DNA of 64,000 bases from Bactrocera neohumeralis (taxonomy: Eukaryota; Arthropoda; Insecta; Diptera; Tephritidae): positions 47,018,574 through 47,082,573 of the forward strand of contig NC_065921.1 of the NCBI RefSeq assembly GCF_024586455.1, in the 5' to 3' direction. How positions within the stretch are numbered: the first letter of the stretch is position 1; the number at the start of each line of letters is the position of its first letter. Positions 1 to 11,798 of this stretch are shown one piece after another. The position numbers and the translations under genes were made by a program. Under the pieces are notes generated by a model. It did no database searches and was not told the DNA's origin. It was given only the letters and a program-made list of their open reading frames with translations.

Positions 1-1994
1 TTAGTTTTATGTTCTGGCGCATAAATAAATAATGTTGATGGTTTTCCGACACGGGAATAGGCGACATATAATTGGCCATGTGCAAAACATGGATTTTCTA
101 GGTTGATGCCACATACACTTAGTGACTGCCCTTGCGATTTATTTATTGACATTGCTAATGCAAGCCGCACTGGAAACTGTAAACGTTTAAAGCTGAATGG
201 TATGTCGTTCGGTATCATAGGGATGCGTGGGATTAAAACATCTTCGCCTTTGTACTTCCCTTTCAAAATTGTGGCTTCGATGACGTTGTTCAATAATTTC
301 TTCACCGCAAGCCGGGTACCATTACACAGACGTGGCGGGTTTGTGTTCCGTAACATAATAATTACTGATCCGATTTTTAATTGCAGATTATGAGGTGGTA
401 AGCCGGGCAATTCCAGCGAATTTAAAAATTCTGTTGGATAATTGACAACTTCATCTTCATTAGTAATGGAATCAACTGATTTGTAATTCTTCAATTCGCC
501 AGCTATTTTCTCTTGAATATGAAAATTCATTTCATTCACATCAACATTTTTTGCGGCCAATATAACACGTTCGCTTAACCAAATGTGATTTACGTAATTT
601 TGAGCAATGTTTGGGAAAACCATCTCCATGAGTTCGGTTTTTGATTCACAAAAGTTACAAAAATTGGTAGGGAATGTAATGTATCCAGATGATGTATCAA
701 CAGCAATAATACCATTACCAATATCGAGCAGTTGTTTGGAAAACACTTCTTCAGACTGGTCTTCCTGTAATTCGACTCTCATGTTTATACTTAATTTAAG
801 TGTTTTAATGTATTTCCATAAAATGGACGACTTCAAACAGGCATTCAGTTCATCAGCTGGCGTTGAGCGTGGAACAACTGGCAATATTTGTCGAAAATCA
901 CCTGCCAATAGTATCATTGCACCACCAAACCGGTTTTTGTTATTTCGTAAATCTTGCATCGAGCGATCTAATGCCTCCAAAGATTTTTTGTGTGCCATCG
1001 TACATTCATCCCAAATGATCAGTCTTGTTTGCTGCAGCACTTTGGCCATCGCAGAATTCCTCGAAAGGTTGCAAGTTGGAGTTTCATTAATTTGAAGGTT
1101 TAACGGCAGTTTGAGAGCTGTCTGAGCTGTTCGACCGCCTTCCAACAATGTAGCTGCAATACCTGATGAAGCTAGGGCTAGTGCAATTCCATTTTGCGAC
1201 CGAATTGTTGCCAAAATCAATGATAACAAAAAAGTTTTCCCAGTTCCACCGGGAGCATCTTAAAAATAAAATCCGCCAGTTCCATCGTTCACTACTTTCA
1301 TGAGCGTATCGTAAGCATATTTTTGTTGTTGATTTAAAAGGGGAATTGTTCTATCAACCATTTCTCGTAATGTTTCGGAATCGTATTGGGCTTCGCGTCT
1401 GAATTCTTGATCAAATGAGTCGAACATTGGACGATTGGATCCTATCATTCCTATTTGAATTAATACTTTGTTGGTAAGCATCAAGCACATGTCCTCAATT
1501 AAAATTAATGCTTCATTGTGAATTTCTTCGTTCATTTGCAAATCTGCATTCGATGTTCTAAGACGCATCTGATGCAATATATCTTCCGCCATATGATCTT
1601 TGTATTTATGCCATAAATCAGTCGGTGCTGATGGGAAGCATGTAGACAAAATTATAGAAAATAATGTTCGTATTTGTTTAGCATTTGACGAAATCACAGC
1701 ATCTTCAAGAGTCTGGTCCCAATGAGTGTCATTCTCTAACAATCCCAAATGTTGACAGGCTTCTCTGTATGTGTCACACAATACACCATTAACAGTTCGC
1801 AGATGTTGGAATGATGTTGGACCACGAACTAACAATAAACGCAAATAAAAACACTCGTCTTGACTGGGATGGACTGCATAAATACGGCCTAGTGCATCGG
1901 TGGAAAATACTTGTGGGTAATCTGAAACTGGCTGTCCTCGTTTTCGTCGTTGAAATTTTTTAGATGATTGATTCCAGATATAATATCTTGGCAT
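1..1994 (-). pseudogene. Helitron Pif1-type helicase, broken by one stop codon
   Basis: Helitron-encoded superfamily 1 DNA helicase that would unwind DNA during rolling-circle transposition. The first 244 codons (1994 to 1263) end at a TAA at 1260-1262, directly before the Walker A segment. Copy 2 has TTA (Leu) at that site, so one T-to-A change explains the break. Past the stop the frame continues with Walker A, Walker B, GDFRQ and SINKSQGQS-type motifs down to the window edge. Otherwise it differs from copy 2 by few substitutions. It cannot make a full helicase. Confidence 0.9.
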
Positions 1995-2030
1995 TTCGGA
2001 ATAAAGTAGCGTTCTGGCAAAATCATCATT

Positions 2031-2507
2031 CTAGCACATTTCAAAGAAGCTGGTTAATGTTGTCGATGGTGGCCTGTCAACTCGTTGTAATACGTTTGCA
2101 TCTGTAAAATACACCCGTTGACCATTTTCCAAATGTACGACCAAGTGAACAACAGTAGGATGTCGTTCATGTATTGGAAACGAAAATATACGCCACATGC
2201 CTTCGTTACTACTAACATAGCGGCCCATTTGATATTGAGTGACTTCATCATTTGAATTTTCGGCAGCAACTCCGAAGACAGCCATGTCACTACCTTTGTT
2301 CACGTACTTGCAAATATATTTAATAGATTTTACGGAATGGCAAAATTCGACGTTTATGTGTGCTTTATATGCCTTGCAGAGTAATGGCGAAAACGGAACA
2401 ACCCAACGATTATCAACTTCAATGTCCTGTCGATTTACTTTGACTATTGTTGACTTTCCATTGTCATCAATGGATCGGCGGCGATAAAGTGCACAGTAGC
2501 CTTCCAT
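2031..2507 (-). pseudogene. Helitron Rep C-terminal fragment
   Basis: A 158-codon frame with a GYCALYRRR-like start, a KYICKYVNKG motif and a VYFTDANVLQR motif, as in the protein part between the HUH Rep domain and the helicase of insect Helitrons. It ends at a TAG (2031-2033). The downstream codons then read straight into the helicase frame that starts at 1994, so the stop is probably a nonsense change within one long polyprotein. The same TAG is present in copy 2 (19231-19233). The catalytic HUH portion that should precede it is absent here. Confidence 0.8.
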
Positions 2508-2590
2508 GGCAGTTTTAGGTAGCAGGCTTTACCAAGTATTGGAGCACTTTGTAAACACATCTACACAACACTGGCTCAACATATTTTGCA

Positions 2591-3190
2591 TCAGCTATAT
2601 GGTTGAAAAACTAAATAAAGTTGTTTGCCATTATACTTATATACCTTGAAAGTAGGCATAAAATTGTCTCCAATAACTTTTGTTGCGCCAAATGATGTCT
2701 TTTGAAAGCAATTATTGTATTGCTGGATATGAGTCAAAAAATGATTAGAATCTGGCCCATTTCCGGAAACCAATGAATGTAGTGGCTCTGGTGGTGGTAC
2801 CAATGGCGTCAATTTGACTTGGCCGCTGGCGCAACACAATCCAGGGGCTTCATTTCTGAATTTCAATGCATTGCAATGTGGACATACAATATTCATTGGT
2901 CCAATAGCAACAATTTGCTCTGAACTGTAATCAATTGCCACATTATAGCAGAATGCAGCTCTGTGGGGATTAAACACAACATTTCTTTGTTGATTTTGAT
3001 TTCTTTGTAGTTCATTCCTTTGATTTGTTCTTATATTTCTTTGACTTGCCGTATTTCGAATTCTGCGGCCTAAGTTTGTACGTCTGGTGGGTGGCATTGT
3101 TAAAAACGAAAATCCAACTGAAAATAAAATGATCTCATATTTTTTCTGTTTAACCATGTATACCAAATTGTAATATTGTGTAGTCAGCAA
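2591..3190 (-). pseudogene. Helitron protein N-terminal fragment
   Basis: A 199-codon frame rich in Arg, Asn and Gln near its start (a TRRTNLGRRIRNTASQR-like stretch). Cys-rich spacing follows (CPHCNALKF, then GLCCASGQ), typical of the zinc-binding N-terminal region of insect Helitron Rep-helicase proteins. The methionine at about 3102 (MPPTRR) is a more natural start than the upstream one. After about 170 residues, similarity ends where the Rep catalytic domain should begin. This indicates an internal deletion of most of the Rep module. Confidence 0.7.
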
Positions 3191-4442
3191 AAGTTACCAA
3201 AAATCGATATAAGGTGAATTTAACTTACCGTGATTAATAAACACTTACTAGCAAACAAAAAACTTCTTAGTCTTTAAAACGAACTTTATCAAAAACTTAA
3301 TAAAATTTACATGAAAACAGATTACCACAATTTTTGTTTTTTTTTTTTAATTGAATGACGCTGACATTTAAATTGAATTACGTTTACATTCGTTACGCGC
3401 GTTTTTTAAAATATGCAAAATGAAATGTATATTTTTCAATCTTTCTGAGAGATTTTCTTAATATTTTTTTCCATAAGAACCTTGTACAGAGTATTAGAAA
3501 ACAACAAAAAAAAAAAATCAGCTAAATCGGTTCAGCCATTCACGCATGATGCCGTGACAACGCTTCCTTTGTTCTAGGTGAAATTATGTGTTTTGAAATG
3601 AAAAAAAGTTGAATTTACGTTGAGTTAAAAATCATTTATTTTCGATTTTTCTAAATTTTTTTCAATGTAACGCAGTTTGATAAGCAACATTTTTTGGTTT
3701 CTATTCCGGTGCGTAAATGTACAGAGAAGATGGTTTTCCAACTCGGGAAAACGCCACGTATAATTGGCGCGCACCCATGCAATCGTAGTTACGATAATTT
3801 GGCCAATTTGGCATAAACATTCGTGATGAGTTCATATTTCGTTGAAGTGAACACTTGAACCGAAATTTGCCTATTTCCAATTCTTAACGAATATGATGTA
3901 AAATGTCTTCGGCAATGTACTTTTGTTCGTGTTCCATAATTGACGCGGATTTGAAGGCTGATATGTCGAAATAACCATCGCGAAAAGTGTGCGCAATGAC
4001 TCAAATCAAACTGAACGACGTACATTTATTAATAGCAACCGAAGGTATTAGCAATCGTAGTTTTTCGGGTGCATTATGTAAATTCGTCCTAAGGAATTAG
4101 TTGAGAACACACCTGGATGTCAATCTATTGGTTGGCCTTGCTTTATGCGTACCTATTTCTTCGGCGATGCATTCCATGCATAATATCAAGGCATTTCCAA
4201 ATAGAGCAATGTTCTCACAAACGAATCACTGACGCAAGTTGAGAAAAAACTCGTCAATGTCAATGTCAATGTTGTTGGAAGTGTTTCCGCTGGCTGTACT
4301 GTATTCTCTGGGTTGAAAAACACTCTTTAGCCATTCTGCAAATGAACTGCGAAACGCACAACAGTCGGAAAAGTCGATTTCACCAAACTACAATATCAAA
4401 CATTGGCATGAGTTTTGAATGCTAATTAGACAATAGTGGCGA

Positions 4443-5324
4443 CTATGGTACGATCAATATGTTGTCGACTTCGATATTCACTACTCTAAGTTGAATGGTA
4501 AATGTCCTGCCATTGCCGTCTGATGAGCTACGACGATAGAATGGATATCCATCATTTCTTGTTTGAGATTCCGAAAGAAAAGCACTTGGATAGTGTTTCG
4601 TGCATTTATTGCAAGTGGGATTGTGGTGTCCGCAAGGTCCATGCACCATATTGGTTTTCATCACTTCGTAGAATAATGGATCTTTCTCTGCATGAGGAAT
4701 TTCCGCAGAAATGATTTCATCAATTTGATCTGGTGTAACCACCATCCACCATTCAAAGAAGAATGTGTGCGTGACTTTATCTGGTAGCTCGAACCGATCA
4801 AAAGTAAGTAGCACAACTCCAGTGAATTGTGAAACTCCTTCCACAGTTTTCGAAAATTTGTACACTCCGACTACGCCTTGGTTACTCATATTTTCAATTA
4901 TTTCTTTTTCACTGACATTGTTTAGGCAGGGTGCATAGATTGTACCTTTTACGCTATTAAGATTGTCATGATATTGTGCAACAATTTCGCACACACCATG
5001 TAGCTTTTTAGTTGAAATGAACCTTTGGGCAATTTGGTTGTTTTTCACAAGCAGTAGCAGATTGCCAGCACGTAATTCCGAAATCGAAATAATTTCTTTA
5101 CTAATAGCTTCTAATGCTTTATGTACGGCGAAACAAGAATAATTAGAGATAGGTTTCGTTGAATCGGAAGCACTAATAATAATAAATTTAGGGTTTTCTT
5201 TCCTAGACTGAGGCAAGTCGAGAAAATTAAGGGGCGTGTATGAGGGTTTCTTTCTTTTTGGATGGGATTCCTTGGCAAGCAAAGCGAACCTGTTATTCCC
5301 GAGGTTGGGTGGCCCGGGGGCCAT
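4443..5324 (-). pseudogene. Chimeric ORF: LINE ORF1 N-terminus fused to Helitron Rep remnant
   Basis: A 293-codon frame in two parts. Residues 1 to about 184 resemble a Jockey/I-type LINE gag-like ORF1: basic and proline-rich at the start, then an RRM-like stretch ending VVLLTFDRFELPDKV. The rest is Helitron Rep sequence (WWMVVTPDQIDEII, GPCGHHNPTCNKCTKHYP, GYPFYRRSS) and is the same as 16485-16815 of copy 2. The switch at 4770-4773 lies in a short shared CACG. The fusion removes the first histidine of the Rep HUH motif, so no Rep activity is expected. It is most likely a chance fusion of two transposon fragments. Confidence 0.8.
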
Positions 5325-5521
5325 GATTATTATATCTACACACTCGATTCACTTGTTTAGAAAACACTTGTAGGAAAAACGATATGCGGTATAATAATAA
5401 AACAAAGATTTACTAAGTAAACACGTGCACGTAAGACGGATGTGTACTGTGCGAAATACGCAAAAGATAAGCCGAAACACGTCTACACAGAGCGAGCTTT
5501 AGTCGACGACTCCATCATCAA
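4773..5521 (-). mobile_element. 5' end of a Jockey-like LINE (3' truncated)
   Basis: On the minus strand this reads as about 200 bp of leader followed by an ATG at 5322-5324 opening a LINE ORF1-like protein. The left boundary of the leader, near 5521, is approximate. LINE copies normally lack their 5' end. This one keeps the 5' end and lost everything downstream, so it was cut by a later rearrangement or captured by a neighbouring element. Clade assignment rests only on the character of the ORF1 fragment. Confidence 0.55.
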
Positions 5522-6339
5522 TTACACCTGCCGAATTTATTTAGATATATTTAAACATTTCATTGTATTTTAAATATATCAACCATTAAAGCAAATTGTT
5601 AACAAAATCACCCAGACATTTTTATTTTGCATTTTTGATCGTGGGTGTGAAAGAGTTGGAATACCCTAACAAACTGAGAGGTTTATTCACTTTGTGAGCC
5701 AATAAAATGTCGGCGCCTAAAAATTTATTACGAAAAGTGTGCATATACGAATGCCAAAAACAGAACAAATTTGAAAAGCAAAAAAGTGCTAAGCTCTGGT
5801 GAACCACAAATAGCCTTAAAAATATATTGTGTATATAACGGAGTAATGGTTTTAAAAACAGTCTGAAATAAATAGTGACATAGTAATTGTGTTGCATTAA
5901 AAGCAGTGTTACGTCTTTCATAACATCCTAAAATCGCGAAAATTTTTTAAAAATCTTTTATAAGACGATAATTTTTTTTATTAAATTGTGGCTTTTCCAG
6001 AAGTCGTGAAGAAATCATTTGACTACACTCTATTCGATAGTTATTAACCTTGCAACTGAGTTTCTATGCTTTAAAAAGAATTAGTGCGATAGGCTGACAG
6101 AAGTGTTATACGGTAGAAGGTTAATCATTTTGTACTTTCACGTATTAGTGCAGGATAACATATTGGACACGGCTTCCATTTAGGGCCAAAGGAAACAAAG
6201 AAACTCACACAAAACCTGTGAAAAAATAGTGCACTTGCGTACGTTAAAGCTAACCATTTCTCCACATACAAGTCAACTTACAAACAGACACAAACATGGA
6301 ACTACATTCTCACGCTTCCGAATGTCATGATTTATCATC
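5522..6339. other. No gene recognised
   Basis: AT-rich sequence between the LINE head and the host exon. A 99-codon minus-strand frame at 5622-5921 is hydrophobic and Phe/Leu-rich, has no recognisable domain, and looks like chance. The part next to 6340 may hold the 5' UTR of the gene starting there, but no promoter motif stands out. Confidence 0.5.
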
Positions 6340-7231
6340 ATGAGGACATACATGATGGCCGCAAACCGTGGAGAATGGGCGAATATGATGATGCCTGCTT
6401 CGAGGCGTCGCAAAGAAAATGAATCACCGAAATATGGTTACAAGTAAGTCACAATAAATTAATAGTATTTAGGGGACAGGAAGTATGCTTATATACTGTG
6501 AGCACTTATATTATTCTCGATGATTCTAACCTGAAATGTAGCGTACTTATAAGCGGCTAATTAAATATTAAATCTCTAAAATACATCTAAAATGTAGATA
6601 TATGTTATTGAAAATAAAACTATTGACATTATGGTAGTTAGCATAGGCTTTGGTGCCAAAAAGTCATCAAATTACCGAAGGGTAGACAATAATTCTATAA
6701 AAAGGTATACTTTTAGGATATATTTATATCATACCTTTAGGCATTTTATTCCCAAATATCTAATTTAAGCTCTATTCCAATTTCATTTAACCACATATAG
6801 TTAATTCAAAAACTTTCTTAATATTTCAAAATTCTCCACCCTCTCTTACATTCCATTCGAAAAACAGCCTCGGCCGCTCAATGCCCTATCGTTCGACCGC
6901 TCGCCATAATGTGCTACTACCACAGCACTCATCAGCAAGCTCTACTTTACCGTCCGGTTCTTATACGTCCTATGGGCATACATCGACAACAACAACACCA
7001 TACTATGAATCACACCGTCTCAGCAGCAGCCAGGCCGCGAATTTGCCAAGCGCAAGCACCAGCGCCGCTTCCACAGCCAGTCCGCCGCAATTTCACACAA
7101 ACGCTGCCGCAACGGCGTTGCATAGACTGCCGCCACACTACAGCAGCCACCATCACGTTGCCCATGCGACTCTCACCTTATACGCCGCTCACCAATGCCG
7201 TGGACAAGCACACTCACATATTCGTGTATAA
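6340..7231 (+). CDS. Probable host gene, two exons, unknown function
   Basis: Exon 1 (6340-6443) starts at the first ATG after an in-frame stop at 6328 and ends at a GTAAGT donor. Exon 2 (6868-7231) follows an acceptor AAAAACAG. The split codon is restored across the 424-bp intron and the joined frame gives 155 residues. The N-terminus is Met- and Arg-rich (MMAANRGEWANMMMP). The C-terminal part is low in complexity, rich in Ser, Ala, Thr and His, like many fly regulatory or RNA-binding proteins. I recognise no domain and do not name it. A second frame in exon 2 (6909-7265) is also open and ends in a basic KGRKRKR stretch, so the true frame or isoform is not certain. Confidence 0.5.
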
Positions 7232-7928
7232 GGGGCGAAAACGAAAACGGCTCGTAAGCGCCTAATTGCGAACCATGTTGGCGAAATTAGGGCTGATCTA
7301 AATTTTTGGTAGATCTATATATTCAGTTCGTATAAATATTATAAGTATGTACATATATACATAGGACACTTCACCAATAATAATAATAACCCTTTCAATA
7401 ACAACGAATATTTTTAACGCAGCATCGTGAGGATCCAATATTATTCGATTAAGCCAAATATTACTGAACAAATAATAATAAATCTTGTAAAGAAATCATA
7501 GTTTTTGGTACTTGAGTTGATGGCAGTGACTATTCCTAAAGATATCACTAGAAACAACTGATGAGCAATCATCGGTAAATATATATAATATCTTTCACAG
7601 TTTTATTTCTTCTATCAGCTTTATGTAAGAGCAAATGTGAAAACGTATCCGGCCGAAGAGAACGGAAAATATTTTGCTTGCTCTTTCTACCCACGTTGTT
7701 TGATAAAACAACCGTCAGTTCGGATTAAGGTTAGTTAACATGGTAAAAATACCTTGGTTTACATACAGCAAGAAAAGAGCAGACCTCTTATTAAGAACGT
7801 TAAGGAAAAATCAAAGAGCCGAGTATCGATAACAACCTCAAGCCCTTAGTTCGTCCACAAATTTGACTCAGGACAACACTTAAATCAATCGTCCAACATT
7901 ATCAAATGATGGATTTAATTTTCAAAAT
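7232..7928. other. No gene recognised
   Basis: AT-rich sequence with several AATAAT runs just after the host exon, possibly its 3' UTR. It contains no long open frame. Confidence 0.4.
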
Positions 7929-8426
7929 TGTCACACACAAAATAAAGGATTTCTCCCAATCAGCAACGTAAAAGCCACCTGAAAAATTTCACAAGAGTTT
8001 TTGAGACACGGATTACTGTAATTGGGATGCGCGATTAAAAAATAAAAAATCACCAATTGCCTGTTTCGAAAAGTAAAGTTCAACCGACAAATTAAAACGC
8101 GTGCGTACGATTTCACGGTTCAATTACAAGAGAGTGCTTTATTTCGTTTTATGCAATCGCTTAGCCTAAATCTTAAACTAGCGGCTTAATCTAGTGGTAG
8201 TGGTGTTACAAAAGGGGTAAGTAATTATCTTTAGTTAAACATTGTACTAGCTTATGTTAAGATAAGTATTAAAGTAAGTAATAGATTAATATTAAGAATG
8301 CATCAATAAGGTAAGTTTTTTACGTAATAGAGTTTCATAATTTAATTTTTATAATTCAATATTCAGTATTTCACAATTCATTTGATTAATCTTGTTTTAG
8401 ATATAAATCTGTCGCTTGACGCAACA
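7929..8426 (-). repeat. Probable 3' LTR of the BEL/Pao element
   Basis: Directly after the integrase stop, minus-strand sequence reads a G-rich tract and then TGTTG at 8426, a usual BEL LTR start. A polyadenylation-type AATAAA lies within it near 8140. A TGACA at 7929-7933 would close a 498-bp TG...CA unit. No partner LTR is in the window, so the far edge is a guess. Confidence 0.45.
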
Positions 8427-8444
8427 CCGGCCACCTTGACAGGA

Positions 8445-9615
8445 TCAGATTCCTTCAACCCCCATTGGAATCAAGGCCAGTTTGTGGATGGGACGCTTAA
8501 TTGTGTCCGTCTTGGTCGCTACGTCTGCGACTCGCACCTTACCGTCTTGCCCTTCGACGGTTGCGACGACGCGCCCTAGTACCCACTGCTGCGGTGGCAC
8601 GTTGTCCTCGTAGACGAGAACGAGGTCGTTGAGCTGCATGTTACGTTTGGGGTGCAGCCACTTGTTGCGTTTGGGGTGCAGCCACTTGTTGCGTTCCTGA
8701 AGGCCCGTCAGGTATACTTTGGACCACTGTCGCCAGAACTGTTGCTTGAGACAGCAAACAAGTTGCCATCTCTCGCAACAACGAACTGGGTCCACTGGCA
8801 CCTTCTCTGGAGGTAATGCTCGCAGGGTGCATCCTATCAGTAGATGCGCCGGTGTTAACGCCTCGCCGTCGTTGGGGTCTTGACTCAGGAGTACTAGGAA
8901 ACGAGAGTTGAGGATGGCCTCCACTTCGGCCAACAGTGTTGCTAGGTCCACTGCTGTGAGTAGCGCGTTGCCGATTACGCGAACGATATGGTGTTTGGCG
9001 GACTTCACCGCGGCTTCCCATAATCCGCCGAAGTGCGGCGCCCTGGGTGGTATAAAGGTGAAACTGCACCCTTTGTCTGCTGCGAATTTCTTCAATTCTG
9101 GACACATTGCTAGAAACGCCTCCTTCAGCTCGCGCAGCTTGCGATCGGCGCCAACGAAATTGGTGGCGTTGTCGCTGAATATCTCAGTCGGCATTCCTCG
9201 GCGTCCAATGAACCTTTTTAGGGCGAGAATAAATGAATTAGAAGATAGGTCCGAAACTAATTCTAAATGTACTGCTTTGGAAATAAAGCAAACTAAAACT
9301 GCAATATATGTTTTTACGGGTGGTCGACCGCGTATTTTTAGAGATGTGTTTATCGGACCACAAAAATATACGCCACATATAAGAAAGGGCTGTAGTGCTC
9401 GAAGTCTTTCGACTGGCAAATTTCCCATTATTTGGTTTTGCAACTTCGGCTTAAAATGAAAACAATGTATACAGTTTCTTATGGTTCTACTGCAAGCTTT
9501 TCGGGCATTAATTAGCCATATGCGTTCTCGAAGAAGTGCAAACAACGCTTTAGCCCCAGCGTGGTGATTTCGAATGTGCAGGAACCGTAAATACGTTATA
9601 ACGAAGTGCGAACTT
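8445..9615 (-). pseudogene. BEL/Pao integrase with C-terminal domain
   Basis: The 366-codon open stretch (8445-9545) extends in frame upstream to about 9615. It includes the zinc-binding His pair (HIRNHHAG) and CIHC. The catalytic core shows FSDNATNFVG (second Asp) and GGLWEAAVKSAKHH (Glu). The C-terminal region has NDLVLVYEDNVPPQQW and a terminal RPIHKLALI segment typical of the family. The first catalytic Asp position reads CGVYFCGP where a V-D-F/Y-type motif is expected, so the catalytic triad appears mutated. A direct repeat of NKWLHPKR (24 bp) lies near 8660. It is cut off from its own RNase H by the block at 9.6-12.5 kb. Confidence 0.85.
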
Positions 9616-9779
9616 TTTTGAAGTTATACTTTTTATACGAGTTCGGAAAAGATTGCGTTAAATTCATAAATGCGCAACCTCTACCAACAACACAATGTTG
9701 CCATGCTTATGCTATTGTTGTTTTTGTAGAACAATGTTTCAATTTTTGGTTGGTGACATATTCAATAAAAATAAATTTT

Positions 9780-9905
9780 GTTGGGATTCGAACCTACGTT
9801 CTCGTCGTAACTTTTCAAGCGCTTACCATCAACACTACCATTGACACTTGTATTGCGTTGTCCTAATTATGGTTTGGTTATGCATGAAAGAAATATACAA
9901 TGGAT
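9780..9905 (-). mobile_element. tRNA-derived SINE-like copy 1
   Basis: On the minus strand this reads like a tRNA, with an A-box-like TGATGGTAAGCGC and a perfect B box GGTTCGAATCC. About 55 bp upstream of the tRNA-like part is also shared with a second copy at 11799-11924 in the same orientation. The shared upstream flank makes a SINE-like repeat more likely than an isolated tRNA gene. Confidence 0.55.
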
Positions 9906-9966
9906 CGCCGATTGTTATCTCTTTCCTTGCTGCTGCGCATACGTATGTTTGTATGCTTGTGTATTA

Positions 9967-11054
9967 GGATCTGTTTTAGGCCCTCTTTTATGGAATCTAG
10001 TTTATGATGGGGTGCTAAGAATTCCACAGCCTAAAAACGTTAAGCTAATCGCATACGCGGACGACCTTATAGTGGTAGCAGTAGGTAAACAACTTGATGA
10101 CCTACAAAATAAATGTAATGAATGCATAAATGGCCTACGCCAATGGTTTGCTTCCAAAAGATTGGAACTGGCCGAGCACAAAACAGAGGTATTGCTCATA
10201 AGCACCAGGAAAATTGAGGAAAAAATAACTCTCACCATAGGAGAGTGCGTAATTACTTCACAACCACAGTTGAAGTATCTAGGGGTAATATTGGACGCCA
10301 AACTGAAATTCAAGCAGCACTTGGCAAACATAGCAAATAAAGCAAACAAGATTTACAACGCGTTATAAAGAATGATGGCAAATAGAGGCTGTGTGCGCTC
10401 CAGCCGCCGACTTCTAATCGCAACAGCTATAAGCTCAGTTATCCTATATGCAGCTCCAGTATGGATCCAGGCACTAAACATAAAAGCGTATGCCAAAACA
10501 ATAAATGCGGTCCATAGACTCACAGCAATAAGGGTAACAAGTGCTTTCCGAACGGTGACGAGGGTGACGAGCTCACAAGATTATATGAGCTATCAGCGCC
10601 AATTACAGAAACCCAAAAGAGAGAAGAGAGAAAGAAGAGCATAACTATATGGCAGCAACGGTGGCAAACCTCAACTAAAGGACGGTGGACCCACAGACTT
10701 ATACCTGACATCCATACGTGGATAAGTAGACGACATGGGGACCTGGATTTCCACCTGACCCAAATATTAAGCGGGCATGGGTGCTTCAGAGGCTATCTAT
10801 ACAAATTTCAAAATGACGTCAGTCCGTATTGTTCGATGTGTGCGGAGTCCATAGAAGACTCTGAACACGTGTTTTTCCATTGTCCTCGGTTTCGAAACAT
10901 AAGAAAAAGGTTAGAAACCTCACTAGGTGGTAGCCTAACGGTGGAAAATTTGACTGCATTTATGTGTCAGTCCTCTGACAAATGGATAGCTGTTCGCGAA
11001 GCGGCAACTTCCATCATGACTACATTAAGACAGTTACAGCAGAGTAGGCGTTAG
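9967..11054 (+). pseudogene. R1-type LINE reverse transcriptase C-terminal part
   Basis: It begins in RT with GSVLGPLLWN, keeps the catalytic YADD (about 10054-10065), and continues through a thumb segment with LKYLGVILD. A TAA at 10366-10368 interrupts the frame. After about 10550 the frame shifts, and a TQILSGHGCFRGYLYKF block appears in another frame. A C-terminal zinc-finger-like CSMC...HVFFHC follows, and the last stop is near 11054. This layout matches the R1 and related LINE clades. The copy is non-functional because of truncation, one stop and at least one frameshift. Confidence 0.85.
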
Positions 11055-11205
11055 TCCGTCCGTGTTATAGAGGAGACTTAAATGTCTTGTCACTCCCATG
11101 AAGTAATACCTTACCTGGTGGTTCCGTGGGAGTGTCTTGAGTTGGGAGTAGGTTAGGTTTAGCGGATTAAAGTTCCGCACTCCGGCTTTCGATGCTTCCT
11201 CCTAC

Positions 11206-11235
<30 letters not shown>
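9967..11235 (+). mobile_element. 5'-truncated R1-clade LINE with TSD and poly(A)
   Basis: A 1269-bp insertion ending in a long A tract (11208-11235). It is flanked by an exact 14-bp duplication, ATGCTTGTGTATTA, at 9953-9966 and 11236-11249. It starts inside the RT coding region at GSVLGPLLWN, so the 5' part was never copied. The perfect TSD and intact A tract indicate a fairly recent insertion. Confidence 0.9.
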
Positions 11236-11236
<1 letters not shown>

Positions 11237-11614
11237 TGCTTGTGTATTATTGAAGTTATACTTATTTTTCTTTCGTTTGTCTTCATGCCTGCGAATTCTC
11301 AACTATTTTGTGTGACTTTTGTTTGAAATACTCTGCGTTGGCCTTTGAAAAATTAAGACTATACTTCACAGCATCATTTCTGTAGTTAGTCTTCATTTAC
11401 ATTGTTTGGAAATCGACCCGCGATGACGAGGTATGTCGTTTTATCTGACAGTGTGAGGTTTATGAACTTCATTTCTAATATTGTGTTGTGGCATATTAGA
11501 AATGATGTTTCTTCGAAAATCGCGAGCGAATTCTTTGAATTTCTGAACGCGCACATGCGTATACATTCATATGAGCATTGCAGATACACAAGATAGGATA
11601 GAAAGATGTATGCC

Positions 11615-11775
11615 TTTTAACATCGTATACTATACTAATAAATATTTTTCGTACTAATAGAAGTTAAATTTATCACATCAATATTATGTAAATGTATGTA
11701 TATTAGGTATAATCTGATAAATTTAATTTCTATTAGTAAGAAAAATATTTATTAGTATAGTATACGATGTTAAAA
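11615..11775. repeat. 161-bp MITE with about 62-bp inverted arms
   Basis: Left arm 11615-11677 and right arm 11714-11775 are inverted copies with a few mismatches, starting TTTTAACATCGTATAC. There is no coding sequence. A non-autonomous TIR element is the simplest reading. The TSD is unclear. Confidence 0.75.
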
Positions 11776-11798
11776 TGCAAAAATTAAAGACTAAGTCC

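Larger units (their letters stand above)
1..4772 (-). mobile_element. Helitron composite, copy 1 (partial, runs off left edge)
   Basis: This segment is an inverted, nearly identical copy of 16485-21260 on the plus strand. It runs off the window at position 1 inside the end of the helicase gene. It holds, in minus-strand order, a remnant of the Rep region (4443-4772), a decayed older Helitron tail (about 3700-4440), a Helitron 5'-type sequence near 3530-3580, an N-terminal reading frame, a Rep C-terminal frame and the Pif1-type helicase. Copies 1 and 2 share the same internal rearrangement and the same stop codon before the helicase frame, so they descend from one already defective source. The upstream end is abruptly replaced at about 4770 by LINE sequence. 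Confidence 0.85.

Noticed and set aside
9780..9848. Functional tRNA gene
   Set aside because: A good B box but a poor overall tRNA fit. The shared non-tRNA flank with a second copy indicates a SINE-like repeat.
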